Shown here: piece by piece, positions 20,925 through 34,173 of the stretch
How the letters are laid out: the number at the start of each line of letters is the position of its first letter
Numbering within the stretch: the first letter of the stretch is position 1
From: Thermothelomyces thermophilus ATCC 42464
Taxonomy: Eukaryota > Ascomycota > Sordariomycetes > Sordariales > Chaetomiaceae
Assembly (NCBI RefSeq): GCF_000226095.1
Contig: NC_016473.1
Location: forward strand, 5,390,243 to 5,454,242
Direction of reading: 5' to 3'
DNA length: 64,000 bases
Program-made: the position numbers and the translations under genes
Notes under the pieces: generated by a model
What the model was told of the DNA's origin: nothing
The model's database searches: none
Seen by the model: only the letters and a program-made list of their open reading frames with translations

Positions 20925-23900
20925 TTTTAACTACCTTCCTTACTAGTAGTAACTCCCTAAGGGAGTTATTAATAATGTAATTATAATGGATTCGAGAGTA
21001 TATAGGCCCTTAGGCTTAGCGGAATTATAGGAGCTTATCCGCTCCCTTTAAGCAGTAGTAGAGCAGTAGAATGCTACGATTGACACCCTCTAGGCATCCT
21101 AAACCTAACCTGTCCTAACCCCTAAGTCGGCTAAGGTACCCCTTAAAGCTTAACGGCTATAGCGGAAGCGTTTCCTAACCGGATAACCTTTCGACGGTAA
21201 GAAGGAACTCTTTGTAGTATAGAAGAGTATAATAGAATATATCCTTATGGCTAATAGAGATTTCATCGGCTCTAATTATAACTAATAGGTCTTTATTTAG
21301 GGAAACTTTATACGCTAGGTATAGACCTAAGTTATAGCTTACTATAAATCTATAGGCCTAAAAGTTAGGTATAACCTAACTTAGTTCCTCTAATATCTCG
21401 AGAGCATCTTCTCTAACCCTTATAAGAAGATGGTAGCCTTATTAGAATTAGAATTCTTATAATAAAGAGACGATAAACCGTTTGCTATCTTCATTATTTA
21501 GTTTAAGGCTAAGCTATTAAAGGTAGGTAGCCTCCTTTAGGGTAACGAGCTATACCTAATTAAATTATAATAATGCCTTTCTCTAAAACTTAAATATATA
21601 GTGGTTAGATAAGAAATTCCTTAGGATAATTATGTAATAATAGTCGAGAAATACTATAAGATTGCTATAGATCTCAAGGCTCTTTGACTTAGCGATAAGT
21701 ATTAGTAGATATAAAGGTAGTAGGTAGTACCTAAACTATAGAGAGGGAAGGATATAGATAGAGATATACTAATAACTAGAATTAACTTGTTATATATTAA
21801 CCTATAGAGGAAGGGACCTAATAAGGATAAGGTAGGAAAATATAGGGGTAATGCCTTATAGGCAAAATAGGTTAGTCCGGAAGTATATATAGCCTAATAG
21901 GTAGCTAGAGTATATATCTAGTATAGGTAGAAGGGTTACTTTATTACTAAATATAACTTTACCTTTACTTTAAGGCCGGTATAATAGAACTAGTTAAGAA
22001 CTAACATTAATGCCTTAGAAGCTAAGGATTAGAAGGAAAATAACGACCTATCTAACGAAGAAGATAGGGAGTAGGGAAAAGAGTAGCCCCCGAGCAAAGT
22101 CTTGTAAAGGGGCTAGAAGACTATAACTACCTAGAAGATAAGTTTATAGAGATTAGTAAAAAAATAGATAGACCTCCTTTTCTTATTCTAATCTTTCTTA
22201 ACTTTATCGGCTTTATAAACGTTTAAGTGGATAGTAGATGTTTTAGCTATAGCGCTATTAATAAGAGAATATGCTAGAAGCTTAGAATTAAGTAGATTAG
22301 TTTGCTTACTATACGTACCCTTAGGACCGTAACTAGACTATAACCGGACCGGAAGATTACTTAGATAGCCTATATTATAATAGATATTAATGGCTAGGAA
22401 AGCTAGGCCGTGTTTTATATAGTCCTAGGACTTATATATAATATTATACTAGGCCTCCTATAGATAAAATACTAGGAAGTTACACTAGATATATATATAG
22501 GCGTTCTTATAATTAGAATATAACTAGGACTACTTATCTATAAGATCTCTTTATAATCTAGATAAATAGGAATCTCCTAAATAATAGGTACGGTCTTTAT
22601 AAATATAATATAAAAGGTATAGAAAAAGAAGACTTCCGATACCTTCCTAGTTACTAGTATCTAGGAGATAATAACTATTCTAGAATTAAGACGTTAATTT
22701 GACAAAGACGGCCTGGAAAAAGGGGGTACCTAACCTAAGCCTAATATAGAGTTAGAGGTTACCTTACTAGACGAATTTTACGACTTTGCTAACCTCTTTA
22801 ATAAGGAGAAAGCTAGCAGACTCCCCCTATATTATAGTATAGCCGACCACTACATTAAATCAAAGGAAGGCCCAGATGGAAAGATTCCTAAACTCCCTTA
22901 GGGGCCTCTCTATAATATGTTATAAGATTATTTATTAGAAGTCCGAAAGCAAGTCGTTAACTTACTAGATAAAGGATAGATCCGAGCTAGCTCCTCTTTA
23001 GCTACTACCCCTATCCTCTTAGTAAAGAAAGCAAATAGAGGATAGAGGTTCTATATCGATTATTAGGCATTAAATAAGATTATAAAGCAAGATTAGTACC
23101 CCTTTTCGCTTATTAAGGAGACGCTTTACTCCCTAGCTAGAGTTAAGTGGTTTATAAAGCTTGACGTCTAGGCGGCCTTCTACTATATCTAGATTATAGA
23201 GGGCTATAGGTATTTAATAGTATTTTAGACCTGGTTTAGCCTCTTTAAGTAGCTTATCTACCTCTTTAGACCTATAGGTATACCTATAATTTTCTAATAA
23301 TATATTAATAACACTCTTAGCCTAATACTTAAAGACTTTATAACGATATACCTTGATAAGATCTTAATCTATACGTTAGGTAGTGAGAAAGATTATATAA
23401 GGTAGGTAAAGGATATGCTCTAAAGGCTATAGAAAGCAAGACTTATATTAGATCTTAAGAAGTACGTATTTACCATAAAAGAAGTCAAATATCTTAGCTA
23501 TATTATGGAGGTAAGGGCTTAGGTTTACCTAGACTCCAAAAAGCTGGCTATTATCTGTAACTAAGAGGTACTATATAAGGTTTAAGGAGTATAGAGCTTC
23601 CTAGGGTTTGTGAACTTCTACTAAGACTTTATCCCTAACTTCTCTACGTTAATTGTACCTTTAATATGGTTAACTTGTAAGAATACCCCGTTTTGGTAGG
23701 GGACTAAGGAATAAGAGGCCTTTAAAGCTCTTAAGATAGCTTTTACATCGGAATTTGTCTTAGTATAATAGGATCCCGAACAGGAGATAGTACTTAAGGC
23801 AGACTGCTCTAGGATAGTATTAAGAAGGTGCTTATCCTAATAGGGAGAAGACAGGGTCTTATATCCTATAGCCTACTATTTTATAAAGCTATCCCTGGCT

Positions 23901-24527
23901 AAACGAAACTATATGATCTATAATAAGGAACTATTCGCGATTATCTTATATCTAAAGGCCTAGTCGGCTAAGCTTTATAATATTGCTACCCCCTTTTAGA
24001 TCCTAACTAACTATAAAAACCTTGAATATTTCTCTTAGCCTTGTTTAATTAGCAAACGGTAAGCTTAATAGGCTGAAATATTCTCCTTCTTTAACTTTAA
24101 ACTTCGTTACTAACTAGGATTATAAGCTTCCTATCCTAATACCCTATCTTACCGTGAATAAGATTACCCTAAGAATATATAATATATAATATAACTCCTC
24201 CCTACTATTTAGATAGATATAACTAGTACCTTATCGTTACCTAAAATATACTACCTACCAAAGGGGAGTACTATTTTCATAGATATATAGCTTATAGCCT
24301 TATAAGATAAGGGAGTTACTAAGGACAAACATTATATATACTAGCTCTAAGCCGTTTGAGATAGGGCTCGAAAATTTCCGAAGGAGGCGAACGTAGCGTA
24401 GACCTAGATTATAGATTGCTCCCTTAATATATAAGGTACCCTTTAGTTCTAAGGTAGACTTTAACTTCTTATATAGGAGCTACTTATAACTACTATCCTT
24501 TAATGTATCTATAACTCCCCTATATCG
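20592..24527 (+). mobile_element. Gypsy-1 LTR retrotransposon, 3' truncated and RIP-degraded
   Basis: A probable 5' LTR (20592-20924) is followed by a gag start at about 20988 (ATGGATTCGAGAGTA), a retropepsin remnant near 22.2 kb (VDSRCFSYSAI), reverse transcriptase at 23.0-23.4 kb (ALNKIIKQD then YPFSLIKETL; TIYLDKILIY for the usual YLDDILIY) and RNase H at 23.8-24.2 kb (LSLAKRNYMIYNKELFAII, then ILTNYKNLEYFS). Integrase and the 3' LTR are missing, because Gypsy-2a begins at 24528. Stops stand at many Trp and Gln positions. Its protein-level remains differ from those of Gypsy-2, so it is a separate family. Confidence 0.8.
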
Positions 24528-24949
24528 TGTGACGAACCCAACTCAGACTTCTTCTAAAAGGGTTCAGACGAAGGTGGATTGAGCGGGACAAGCGTACAGG
24601 TCATCTGAGGGATTCGGTAAAGCCAAAGGGTTTACAACAACACTTAGAGTTGCCTCTTACAGTAATTAGCAATGCTTAGTATAAGTACTATAATTGTGAT
24701 TGTTACCACTGGTAAACTCCTAGAGTCCACTATAACGAGTGACTATCTATATATATATATAATCCTAAGATCACTCTTCACCTAGTGATCCTTTGCCATC
24801 TGGATCACGGCTGTGGTAGTGATCCTATAGTATATAGATCACTTTGCTAAGCGTGATCCTTTCCTGATTAGTCCGTTTGTACCTGCTATCCTATTGGCCT
24901 GTCGGGGGAGGCGGCTTAGGCGGCGTCCTATATATATATTTCCGTGATA
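24528..24949 (-). repeat. Gypsy-2a LTR, left copy (3' LTR)
   Basis: 422 bp, plus-strand start TGTGACGAACCCAACTCAGA, end TTCCGTGATA. Homologous to 31635-32055, 34174-34596 (inverted) and 60286-60713. Confidence 0.9.
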
Positions 24950-25071
24950 CGATGCCCCTCCTTTAAGGCTTTCGACCTAAAAGCCTATCTTAGGCCGTTT
25001 CAAATAGCGCTAACAACCCTTAGTAAGTTGTCTCCCGTGTTTCCCTCTTTCCTCTGTATACTGCTAATAAC

Positions 25072-25580
25072 ATGTCTCGTATAGTAAAGCGTTTGATAAA
25101 AAGATCTGTGAAGACCGAGGAGCGTATTGCCCTGGCTGCTGCCATTAATGAGCTAGGGTTCGAAGTGATGCCTTGTTCTTATTGTTTTTCTCGTGGCCTC
25201 TGCTATCGTATAATAGAGAGTTCTTCTTGTTACGGCGAGTACGTTTGTCGTAGGAGGTTGTACGATGGTTCTAGGGTTCCGGTCTTGTCTTGTCTGTGTT
25301 CCCTTGCTGGTGTATTTTTTCTGTACTAACTTCTGTAGTATCCTGTATTATGGACAAATCAAAGTGCCTTGACTAGTTAGAACAAGATGCTAAGGAGGCT
25401 CTCCGTGCTAACCGCGATTTGTTAGCAAAAGTGTAGCGTTATCTAGACGAATCTCTAGCTTGTTTAGACCATATTCGTCATTAAAAGTGATCGTTATTAT
25501 CTCAAGGGTCGGAGATAGTTCGCCGGGGTCTTACGTCTTTGGATAAATTGGAAGAGGTGGGATAGCAGGAATCGGGGGCG
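25072..25580 (+). pseudogene. Antisense accessory gene of Gypsy-2a (Cys-rich motif + coiled coil)
   Basis: Transcribed opposite to gag-pol. Exon 1 starts at the Met at 25072 (MSRIVKRLIKRSVKTEERIA) and holds a Cys-rich motif, PCSYCFSRGLCYR then SSCYGEYVCRRR, with some Cys probably changed to Tyr. The 85-codon open frame runs to 25329, but a branch site TACTAAC and acceptor CTGTAG at about 25322-25338 indicate splicing into exon 2. Exon 2 (to about 25580) reads DAKEALRANRDLLAKV, then RYLDESLACLDHIRH, then SLLSQGSEIVRRGLTSLDKL, interrupted by TAG, TAA and TGA codons that fit CAG, CAA and CGA after C-to-T change. The architecture matches a large group of uncharacterised fungal proteins (CxxC/CxxC motif plus E/A/L/R-rich coiled coil). 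Related versions lie in Gypsy-2b and Gypsy-2c. Confidence 0.65.
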
Positions 25581-25689
25581 GTTCTAGGTATATAGCTCAA
25601 TGGTAGCGTTAACGTTATTAACTAGGGCGCCGTCTTTGATTCTATCCCGGTTTTGCCTTTGGTCGATCCGGGTTCTACCGGTAGAACTG

Positions 25690-28600
25690 TTCTAGTTTCT
25701 TAGGGCAGTTCAAATTCTTAACTAGTTTCTATAAGTTGTCTTCTAGTCTAAAATCAAGCTATTTGACTAGGTACTATAGTTCTCCGTTAATAATATATAA
25801 ATCTAGAATTTCTTCGACGTCCTATTCTTCTTCCTCGTCTTTTGCTTTGATATATGTAACAACCTTGGCGTTTTTCGGTGCTGGTTCGAGGAGTGAAATA
25901 TGAAAAACATCTGTCCGTAGTCGTATAGATAACGGTAACGATAGTCGGTAGTTAGATGTCGAAATTTGTTCTTTGATAACGAAGGGTCTGACCTTCTTAA
26001 AGTCTAGCTTTGTACTTAGTCGTTTGGTTCGTAGGTTTCGTATAATTAGGTAGACTTTGTCTCCCCTCTCTAGGCAAGGTCCCTTGAGCCTATGTTTATT
26101 ATAGTAGTTCTTTATTCTAGTCTTGACAAACTCGAGTTCCTCTTTGAGCTTCTTATATAGTATGTATATCTATTCTACTTTGACTACTGCTCTTGGTACT
26201 ATGACCTCTGGTCCTTGCCTAAGGTCTGCTTTATATCCGTAGTTTGTAAAGAACGGTGTAACTTTGGTCGTTTCTGTCGGCATCGTATTATAAGCGAGTT
26301 ATACTATTAGTAATAGTATAACCTAGTTGTCTTGCTAGTAATTGACGTAAGAGTAGAGGTATTGCTTAATAACTTAGTTTAGTCGTTCCGTTTGTCCGTC
26401 GGTCTGTAGGTAATATGCCGTTAATAGCTTGCTATTGACGCCTAATCGTTACATTAACGCTTGCTAGAACTTCGATACAAACTTGGTATCTCTGTTAGTA
26501 ATCTATTCTTGTAGCTAAGCATATACTAATGTAACTTGCCGATAGATTACGTCTGCTAGCTATTTAGCTATCTAGGACTCCTTATAGGGAAAGAAATATA
26601 CCTATTTAGTCAGGCGATCTACTATAGTAAGAATATTGTTGTAGATTACTCCTATGGCTATATCCTTAGATTCTAGTAGCTTTGTAATAAAGTCTATCGT
26701 AACTAAACTCTATAGTTTGTCAGCTATTAGCAGTAGCTAAAGTAGCCTATATAGCTTATATTATGCCGTTTTGCTTTAATTATAGATATCGTAGCTCTAT
26801 ATAACTTCCTTAACTCGTGCCGTTAACTATGGAAAGTCGTAGTGTTTCTTGACTTATATGACAGTCTTCGTAACTCCTTTATATCCTCCAAGTTTCGACT
26901 CGTAGAGTTTTCAAATCATCTACAGCTGTTAATCTTTGTCGTGGATATACGCTTTGCCTCGGTACCAGAGTTTTCTATCTCTTTCTTCCACTCCGTCAGG
27001 TACCACTGGTCCGGGCGCTGCTTGATACTATACCTCGTTGATCCTTTCTTCTCGAAAGATTATATAGCATTCTAGGAACGAGTCAAGTGGATCATCTTCT
27101 ACGGGTGTCTACGTTTCGTGATATAGCGTCCCGTCTATTTGTTCCTTGAACAACGGTAGTATTGTTTCCGTTTGTCCTTCTATATAATTCGTTTATCGGC
27201 TTAAGATGTCCGCTTATACGTTTTCTTTGCCCTTCTTATAGTAGATCTCGAAGTTAAATTCTACGAGGAATTCTACCTATCGTATTTGTCATCTGTTAAG
27301 TTCCTTTATCGTTATAAAGTATCGTAGGTTCTTATAATCTATATATACTTATACTAGTTTAATTATACTACTAAGGTATAGTCACTATTCCTTAAAGGCT
27401 TTAATAATCGTAAGTAGTTCCTTGTTATAGATCGAATAATTAAGACGTGGTCTATCGAGCTTCTTTGAAAAGAAGGCTATAGGATATAGCTTCCCTTATT
27501 TGTCTCGTTATCCTAATTGTCCTCTAATGGCGTAGTCTAAAGCGTCCGTTTCTACCTTGAATGGCTTCTTAGGGTCTAGTAGTACTAGTACTAGATCTTT
27601 AGTAATGGTATTACAGATCTATATAAATGCTTACTTATGTCGCTCTTCCCATTGGAATTTAGCGTTCTTCTTGGTAAGTTCGTACAAAGGTCATACGATC
27701 GCTCTAAAGTTCCTAATGAACATCCGGTAGAAGTTCGCAAATCCGATGAAACTTCGTACTTCCGTGACTAACGTCGGTCGTGGCTAATTCTTGATGGCTT
27801 TAATCTTTAAAGGTTCTATTTGAATTTGTCCTAGGGATATCTTATATCCTAGAAATACTATTTTCCTAACGTGGAATTCGCTCTTTTCCTTGTTAACTAA
27901 TAGCTTGTATACGTATAGCGTGTCTAGTACTACTTTTACGTACTTCCGGTGTTTGTCTATCGTCTTAGAGAAGATGAGTATGTCGTCGAGATAACATACC
28001 GTAAATTTATCGAGAAAGGGTTAGATAGCTTAATCAATCAGGGCTTAGAACGTTACTAGTGCGTTCGTAAGTCTAAATGGCATGACGAGGTACTTGTAGT
28101 GGCTATAGGGTATCCTAAAGGCCGTTTTCTACTCGTCACCTTCTTTGATCTATATATAGTTATAGGCCGATAGCAAGTCAAGACGTATAAAATATTAGGC
28201 TCCTGCCAACTAATCTCGGAGCCGTGAGATTAGTGGTAATAGGTATTGATTTTTCACGGTCTGTTTATTAAGTTACTAATAGTCGACGTATAACTATAGC
28301 TTTCCGTCTTTCTTAGGCATAAACAGGATTAGGTAGCCTGTTAGCGATGTTAACAGGTAGATATATCCTCTTTAAAGGTTTTCCTCTAAATATTACTTAA
28401 GTTCTTTGTCCTATATCTAGCTCGTATAGTAGATCTTAAAGAACTTTAGTTATGCTCCTTCCTTAAGCTTAATCTCGTAATCCTATAGGCCGTGTTCTGG
28501 TAATCCTTCTAGATGCTTTGGTTCGAATGCTAGGTGTCCTTTATATTCCTTTAGTACTTCCCTAGTCTTGTCTTGTCTCTCGGTTTTCTAATAATATACG

Positions 28601-31600
28601 AACTTAGTTCCGTCTATAGCGATACTAGCGATTTCTCCTGTCTTAACCTACTACTCTAATTATAGTGCTCCGCATTTGTCAACGGAGAGAATAGCTATTA
28701 GTGGTTTAGCTCGTTCCTCCTGTCGCGATATTGATGTCGTTATACCGCCTCTTCTAGAGTCTGTAGTGGTCTGCCTACCACTATCTGTCTCTTGTAGTAG
28801 ATCTGTAGGATATGCCTTTCTCTAAGCATTGTCTACTCGCGATCCTTATATACTCCCTATCTCGCTAGTCGAATATAACTCTGTTTAGGGTTATAGGTAG
28901 CTATTATTCTTCTAGCTAATGTCTAGGTTATAATCTTTATACTATAGTAACCCTAATATTATATCTTTATCGTTACTTATGTCTACGATGCTAAATATAA
29001 CTACTATAGTCTTCCCTACCATAGTGATGTCAATCAGTTCGGTCTCCCTATATACCTATTATATTGGAAATAGCCCTTTGACTATGCTATACTTCTGCTT
29101 CATTCTCTAGGGTATCTATAGCTAATTTACAAGTATTAGAGAAATTAGGTTTATCTCTACTCCACTATCCACTAGTACAAGCATTTCGTGCTATTTCCAC
29201 TATACTATTATCTATAATCGCTTATCTTGCCGCCGTCGTCTAAAGATTACGGCGACTTCCTATGCTTCTACTAGGAGGTCTCGATATAGTGGTCTCTTGC
29301 ACCAGTCCCTCCTATACTACACTACCACTCGCTGCTACACGGGCGTTAATGGTTTCCGGGCCCCTCGAAGGGCCCTAACCTGTTTCCTAGGTTAGTGCTA
29401 ACCTCTTTGGTTATTTGGCTAATAATAGCTTTGTTAATTGTGCTTATTTCTATAAGCCATTAAGTGCTTATAGCTTCTTACCATTAGGTCCGTTCTACTT
29501 TCCATCGTACGTGCTATAGCTTTATCTAAAGCTCCCGAATTCGTAATTTCTTTTTGTCCGTATAATAGAGGCAATCGTTGCTCCGGCACGAGTCCTATAT
29601 ATCTCGTCCTATTCTATAGTATCTAGGCTAGGCTTGTCTTAGAACTATTGTAATGCTTCCTAGATCGCAGGCTTCGATCTTCTAGAGCAATTCGGCCGCT
29701 CTGTTTCCTGTATCATAGACCTATTCCACGGGGTACAAGCCTCTGTCCCCGTTTTCCTATCAGGTCGGCCAGTGATTGTTTTCGAATTTGTTATAGAAGT
29801 AATATCGGCATTTGTATACTATATACTAGAACCAGGGCACTTGCGTATATGCCTTATATCGAGGGTATAGTCGTATAGCGTTGCCTAGGAAGTATTAGAA
29901 TTCTTTCCCGAATCCTTCCCACTATATGTAGGCTATAGGTACTCTAATACTAAGATAAGAGTGTTTCTTCTAGTAGCTTTCCTATATATGCTCGTCTTTC
30001 CTATGGTTTGCTCGTATAAACTAGTATTGTAGGTTCTATATATCGTTACTAAGTTGCTAATTATCAAGGTACTTGGCGTAGCTATCAGGCCTATTATATA
30101 TTATAGGCTATTCTCCTTTAATAGTTTTCATAACACGTCGGAATTCCCTTATCTCGTCCCTCATCTCATCGCTCTATTAGACAAGTCAAATCAAGCATCT
30201 ATCCTATTTACATAGTTCCATGTTAAGTCGGAAAACTTCGTTATAGTACTATTCGATTTATTCCTAGAGGAATAGAACATTAGGTCCAGGTCTTTCGATT
30301 CCTTAGGTATCGGTTGTCTATAATCTATCCTACCTCTATATAACTATGAAACCCCACTGCCTCAAGGCTAGGAGAATCGAAATTAGCGGTATATACTCTC
30401 CTACTATATCCTATTCGGCAAGACCTGTCTCTAGGTCTATAGTGACCAGTTCGGAGTACGGTGCTTATTCGTCTTTACCGTTACCATTGTGTCTAAGACT
30501 GTCCGTACCACTGCCCTTATCTTCGTAGCTCGTAGCCGCTACTTTGATAACGTCCTTAGTAGTTTCGTCAATAGTCGTAATTTCCTTTCCAGGGGCTGGT
30601 TTCCATTCTTTCTTTGGGCTCTAGCATTCTCGCTTGTAGTGCCCTTTCTTTTTATAGTTATAGTAGGTAATATTAGACTTGTCTTTAATTGCCTTTTTCT
30701 AGTCCTGCTTCTATGTTACGTCTATATCTATAGCTCCGGGGTACATTCTATACAAGGTACTGACGTACGCCCGCTTTTTCTTATTATTAGCCTTAACCGT
30801 AGTTCCATTTATTCGACCTTGTTTTTGTTACTCTTGTATATAGAGTCGATCATCGATCTTAATAGCCTACGCGATATATTTGTCTAGAGTCTTAGGCCGA
30901 TCGTACTTATATAGCTCGTCTTTGACCTTTTCTTTTAAGCTATTATAGAATAGTTATATTAACGCCTCGTCATTAAGCTAAGACTTAAGTATGTCCTGTC
31001 TAAACTATACGGCGTAGGAGGCTACTAACTTAATCTATCGGAAATTAGCAAGTCTTTCTTATATATAAATCTTCTTGTCTTTATTACTAAAAACTTTCCG
31101 AAGCTCTTCTTTGAAACGGTCGTAAGATTAGAAGACTACCTATATAAACGCGTCTCGGTCGTCTTCGTCTTCCTTAGTGAGATAGTTATTCTATGTAGGC
31201 TCGAACCATCTAAGTGCCTTGCCCTCTAGTCTCATAGCTATATAGAGGACTTTAGCTTTGTTATCCGGAAACTTGTCATCATTGAGCTAGAAGTAAGATT
31301 AGAGGTTTATTAGGAATCCTATAAGATCTTCCTTAGTTCCTCTATATTTGCTAGGTAGTTTGATCTTAATGTACTTCGCTTTGGCGCCCTCAAGTGCCTC
31401 GATTTTAGTATAAGCCTTGTTAACTAACTTCTACAAGTACTTTTCACGGTTCTCAAGTTCCTTAATTCGGGCTTGAGCAGCCTTGTCTCTCTAGTCTAAC
31501 TCCTAGATCCGCTGCTAGAGTTAACCAAGCTAAGCGAGCAGCTGTTCGGCCGTAACGTTAGTAGCTATATCGATATCGAGGTCGAAGTCACCTCCGTTCT
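25690..31600 (-). pseudogene. Gypsy-2a gag-pol remnant
   Basis: Domain evidence is listed under the element. The polyprotein is broken by many TAG/TAA codons. It ends in a chromodomain-like segment whose counterpart in Gypsy-2b reads DVKEILDSYIINREL, then DFGLEDNL. Chromodomains target such elements to heterochromatin. Short plus-strand open stretches within it (26842-27075, 30346-30887) are shadows of the minus-strand frame. Confidence 0.75.
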
Positions 31601-31634
31601 AAACCATGACAGAACAAAGGGAGTGGTAATAACG

Positions 31635-32055
31635 TATGATAAACCTAACTTAGACTTCTTCTAAAAGGGTCTAGACGGAGGTAGGTTAAGCGTGACGAGC
31701 AGGCAGGTCGTCTAAGGGATTCGGTAAAGCCAAAGGGTTTATAATAACACTAGAGTTATCTCTTATAGTAATCAGCAATGCTTAGTATAAATACTGTGAT
31801 TGTGATTGTTACCACTGGTAAACTCCTAGAGTCTACTATAACGAGTGACTATCTATATGTATATATAATCCTGAGATCACTCTTTACCTAGTAATCCTTT
31901 GCCGTCTGGATCACGGCTGTGGTAGTGATCCTATAGTGTATAGATCACTTTGCCAAGCGTGATCCTTTCCTGATTGGTCCGTTTGTGCCTGTTGTCCTAT
32001 TGGCCTGTCGGGGGAGGCGGCTTAGGTGGCGTCCTGCATGTATATTTCCGTGACA
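31635..32055 (-). repeat. Gypsy-2a LTR, right copy (5' LTR)
   Basis: 421 bp, plus-strand end TTTCCGTGACA with the terminal CA pair intact. It abuts Gypsy-2b without a spacer. Confidence 0.9.
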
Positions 32056-33589
32056 GAAGATGATCTACTTAACTCGTTCCTAGAGTATTATGTAATCTTT
32101 CGAGAAGAAAGGATTAACGAGGTATAGTATTAAGTAATACCTAGACTAGTGGTACCTAACGGAGTAGAAGAAAGAGATAGGAAACTCTAGTACCGAGGCA
32201 AAGTATATATTTATAATAGGGATCAATAGCTGCAAATGATTCGAGAACTCTACGAGTTAAAACTCGGAGGATATAAAGGAGTTACGAAGACTATCGTATA
32301 AGTCAAGAAACACTATGACTTTCTACAGTTAATGGTACGAGTTAAGGAAGTTATATAGAACTACAACATCTATAATTGAAGTAAAACGGTACAATATAAG
32401 CCGTATAGGCTACTTTAGCTACTGCTAATAGCTGACAAACTATAGAGTTCGGTTACGATAGACTTTATTACGAAGCTACTAGAATCTAAGGATATAGCTA
32501 TAGGAGTGACCTACGATAGTATTCTTACTATAGTAGATTACCTAACTAAATAGGTATACTTCTTTCTCTATAAGGAGTCCTAGATAGCAGAATAGTTAGT
32601 AGACGTGATCTATCGGCAAGTTACATCAGTGTATGCTTGGCCGTAAGAATAGATTACCGATAGAGATACTAAGTTCGTATCGAAGTTCTGGCAAGCGTTA
32701 ATACAACGATTAGGCGTCAATAGTAAGCTGTTAACAGCATATTACCTATAGATTAATAGACAAACAGAGCGACTAAACCAAGTTATTAAGCAGTACCTCT
32801 ACTCTTATGTCAACTACTAGCAAGACGACTAGGTTATACTATTGCTAATAGTATAACTTGCTTATAATATAACGCTAATAGAAACGACCAAAGTTATACT
32901 GTTCTTCGCGAATTACAGATCTAAAGTAGACCTTAGGTAAGGACTAGAGGCTATAGTGCCAAGAGCAGTAGTTAAAGCAAAACAAATGTACGTACTATAT
33001 AAAAAGCTTAAAAAGGAACTCGAGTTTGTTAAGACTAGAATAAAGAACTACTACGACAAACATAGGCTCGAGGGACCTTGCCTAGAGAGGGGAGACAAAG
33101 TCTACCTAATTATATAAAACTTATAAACCAAACGACTAAGTATAAAGCTAGACTTTAAGAAAGTCGGACCCTTTGTTATTAAAGAACGAATTTCGACATC
33201 TAACTACCGACTATTATTATTATTATCTATATAACTATAGACAGATATTTTTCATATTTTACTTCTCGAACTAGTACCGAAAAACGCTAAGGTTACTATA
33301 TATATCGAAGCAAAGGACGAAGAGAAAGAATAGGACGTCAAAGAAATTCTAGATTCATATATTATTAATAGGGAACTATAGTACCTAGTCAAATAGCTTG
33401 ATTTCGGACTAGAAGATAACTTATAGGAATCTATTAAGAATTTAAACTACCTTAAGAAACTAGAATAGTTCTATCGGCAGAACCTAGATCGGCTAAAGGC
33501 AAACCTAGGACAGAACCAAAAATAGCGCCTTAGTTAATAACGTCGACGCTACCGTTAAGTTACACAATAGCCCCTAATTCCTACTATTC

Positions 33590-34080
33590 TACCGCCTCTA
33601 ATTTGTCTAGATTCGACAAACCCTATATAACCATATCTACCCCCTTCTCTACTAGGAACTCTCGTTATTTACAGACCTAAGTCAGACGGGCTAACGCCTT
33701 AGAAGCTTTATATTAATATTCTTATAGCAAGGCTTCGGCCTCTTTCTCTTTAGCCTTTAAACGACGTTGCTTACGTATAATACGATCTACTACGTTACGA
33801 TTAGAGACGTGCCCTTATAAGGAAACAGGAACTTATAAGAAGAAACTAGAACGTTAGAACTATCGTAAGCACGACCCTAATATATATAAGCCTCGTAACG
33901 ACGAGATTTTTTAATCATTTCATATACTCGGTTATACTCTATGTAATAGGAACATACTATCACTACAAACCCGTAATCGGAAATAAACTAAGCTAAATAC
34001 TTATAATAAATAGATACTAGGGATCTATACGTGTTAGACGATATAATTAATAGTATAAAGGGCAATAAAGGGCTAAGGAG
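33590..34080 (-). pseudogene. Antisense accessory gene remnant of Gypsy-2b
   Basis: The minus strand reads RIIRKQRRLKAKEKEAEALL, then YKASKALARLT, then REFLVEKGVDMV and GLSNLD, interrupted by TAA and TAG. This is the coiled-coil half of the same gene family as 25072-25580 but clearly diverged in sequence. It occupies the same place: between the chromodomain and the 3' LTR, opposite to pol. Confidence 0.55.
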
Positions 34081-34173
34081 AAAAACACGTATAAGGAACG
34101 TAAGGGATATTAGCGCTATTTGAGATAACCTAAAGAGGGCTTTCGGGTCGAAAGCCTCGGAGGGAGGGCATTA

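Larger units (their letters stand above)
24528..32055 (-). mobile_element. Gypsy-2a chromovirus, full length with two LTRs
   Basis: The LTRs at 24528-24949 and 31635-32055 are in the same orientation. In the element sense (minus strand) they begin TGTCACGG and end GTTCGTCACA, some bases being RIP-changed. Minus-strand order: gag with a zinc knuckle near 30.65 kb (YYNYKKKGHYKREC, with Cys-to-Tyr changes); protease near 29.18 kb (VLVDSGVEINLIS); reverse transcriptase near 28.0 kb (VCYLDDILI); RNase H about 27.7-27.2 kb; integrase about 27.1-26.0 kb; a chromodomain remnant near 25.8 kb. A spliced antisense gene lies between the chromodomain and the 3' LTR. Five-base flanks do not match (TATCG and GAAGA), so the element is not a simple insertion as it now stands. 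Confidence 0.85.

Noticed and set aside
25584-25655. tRNA-like stretch (TAGCTCAATGGTAGCG resembling an A box, TTTGATTCTATCC resembling a B box)
   Set aside because: The arms do not pair into a cloverleaf, and the stretch lies inside the Gypsy-2a antisense/3' region. At most it is a degenerate fragment.
26842-30887. Plus-strand open stretches (26842-27075, 30346-30528, 30489-30887)
   Set aside because: Shadows of the minus-strand gag-pol of Gypsy-2a.
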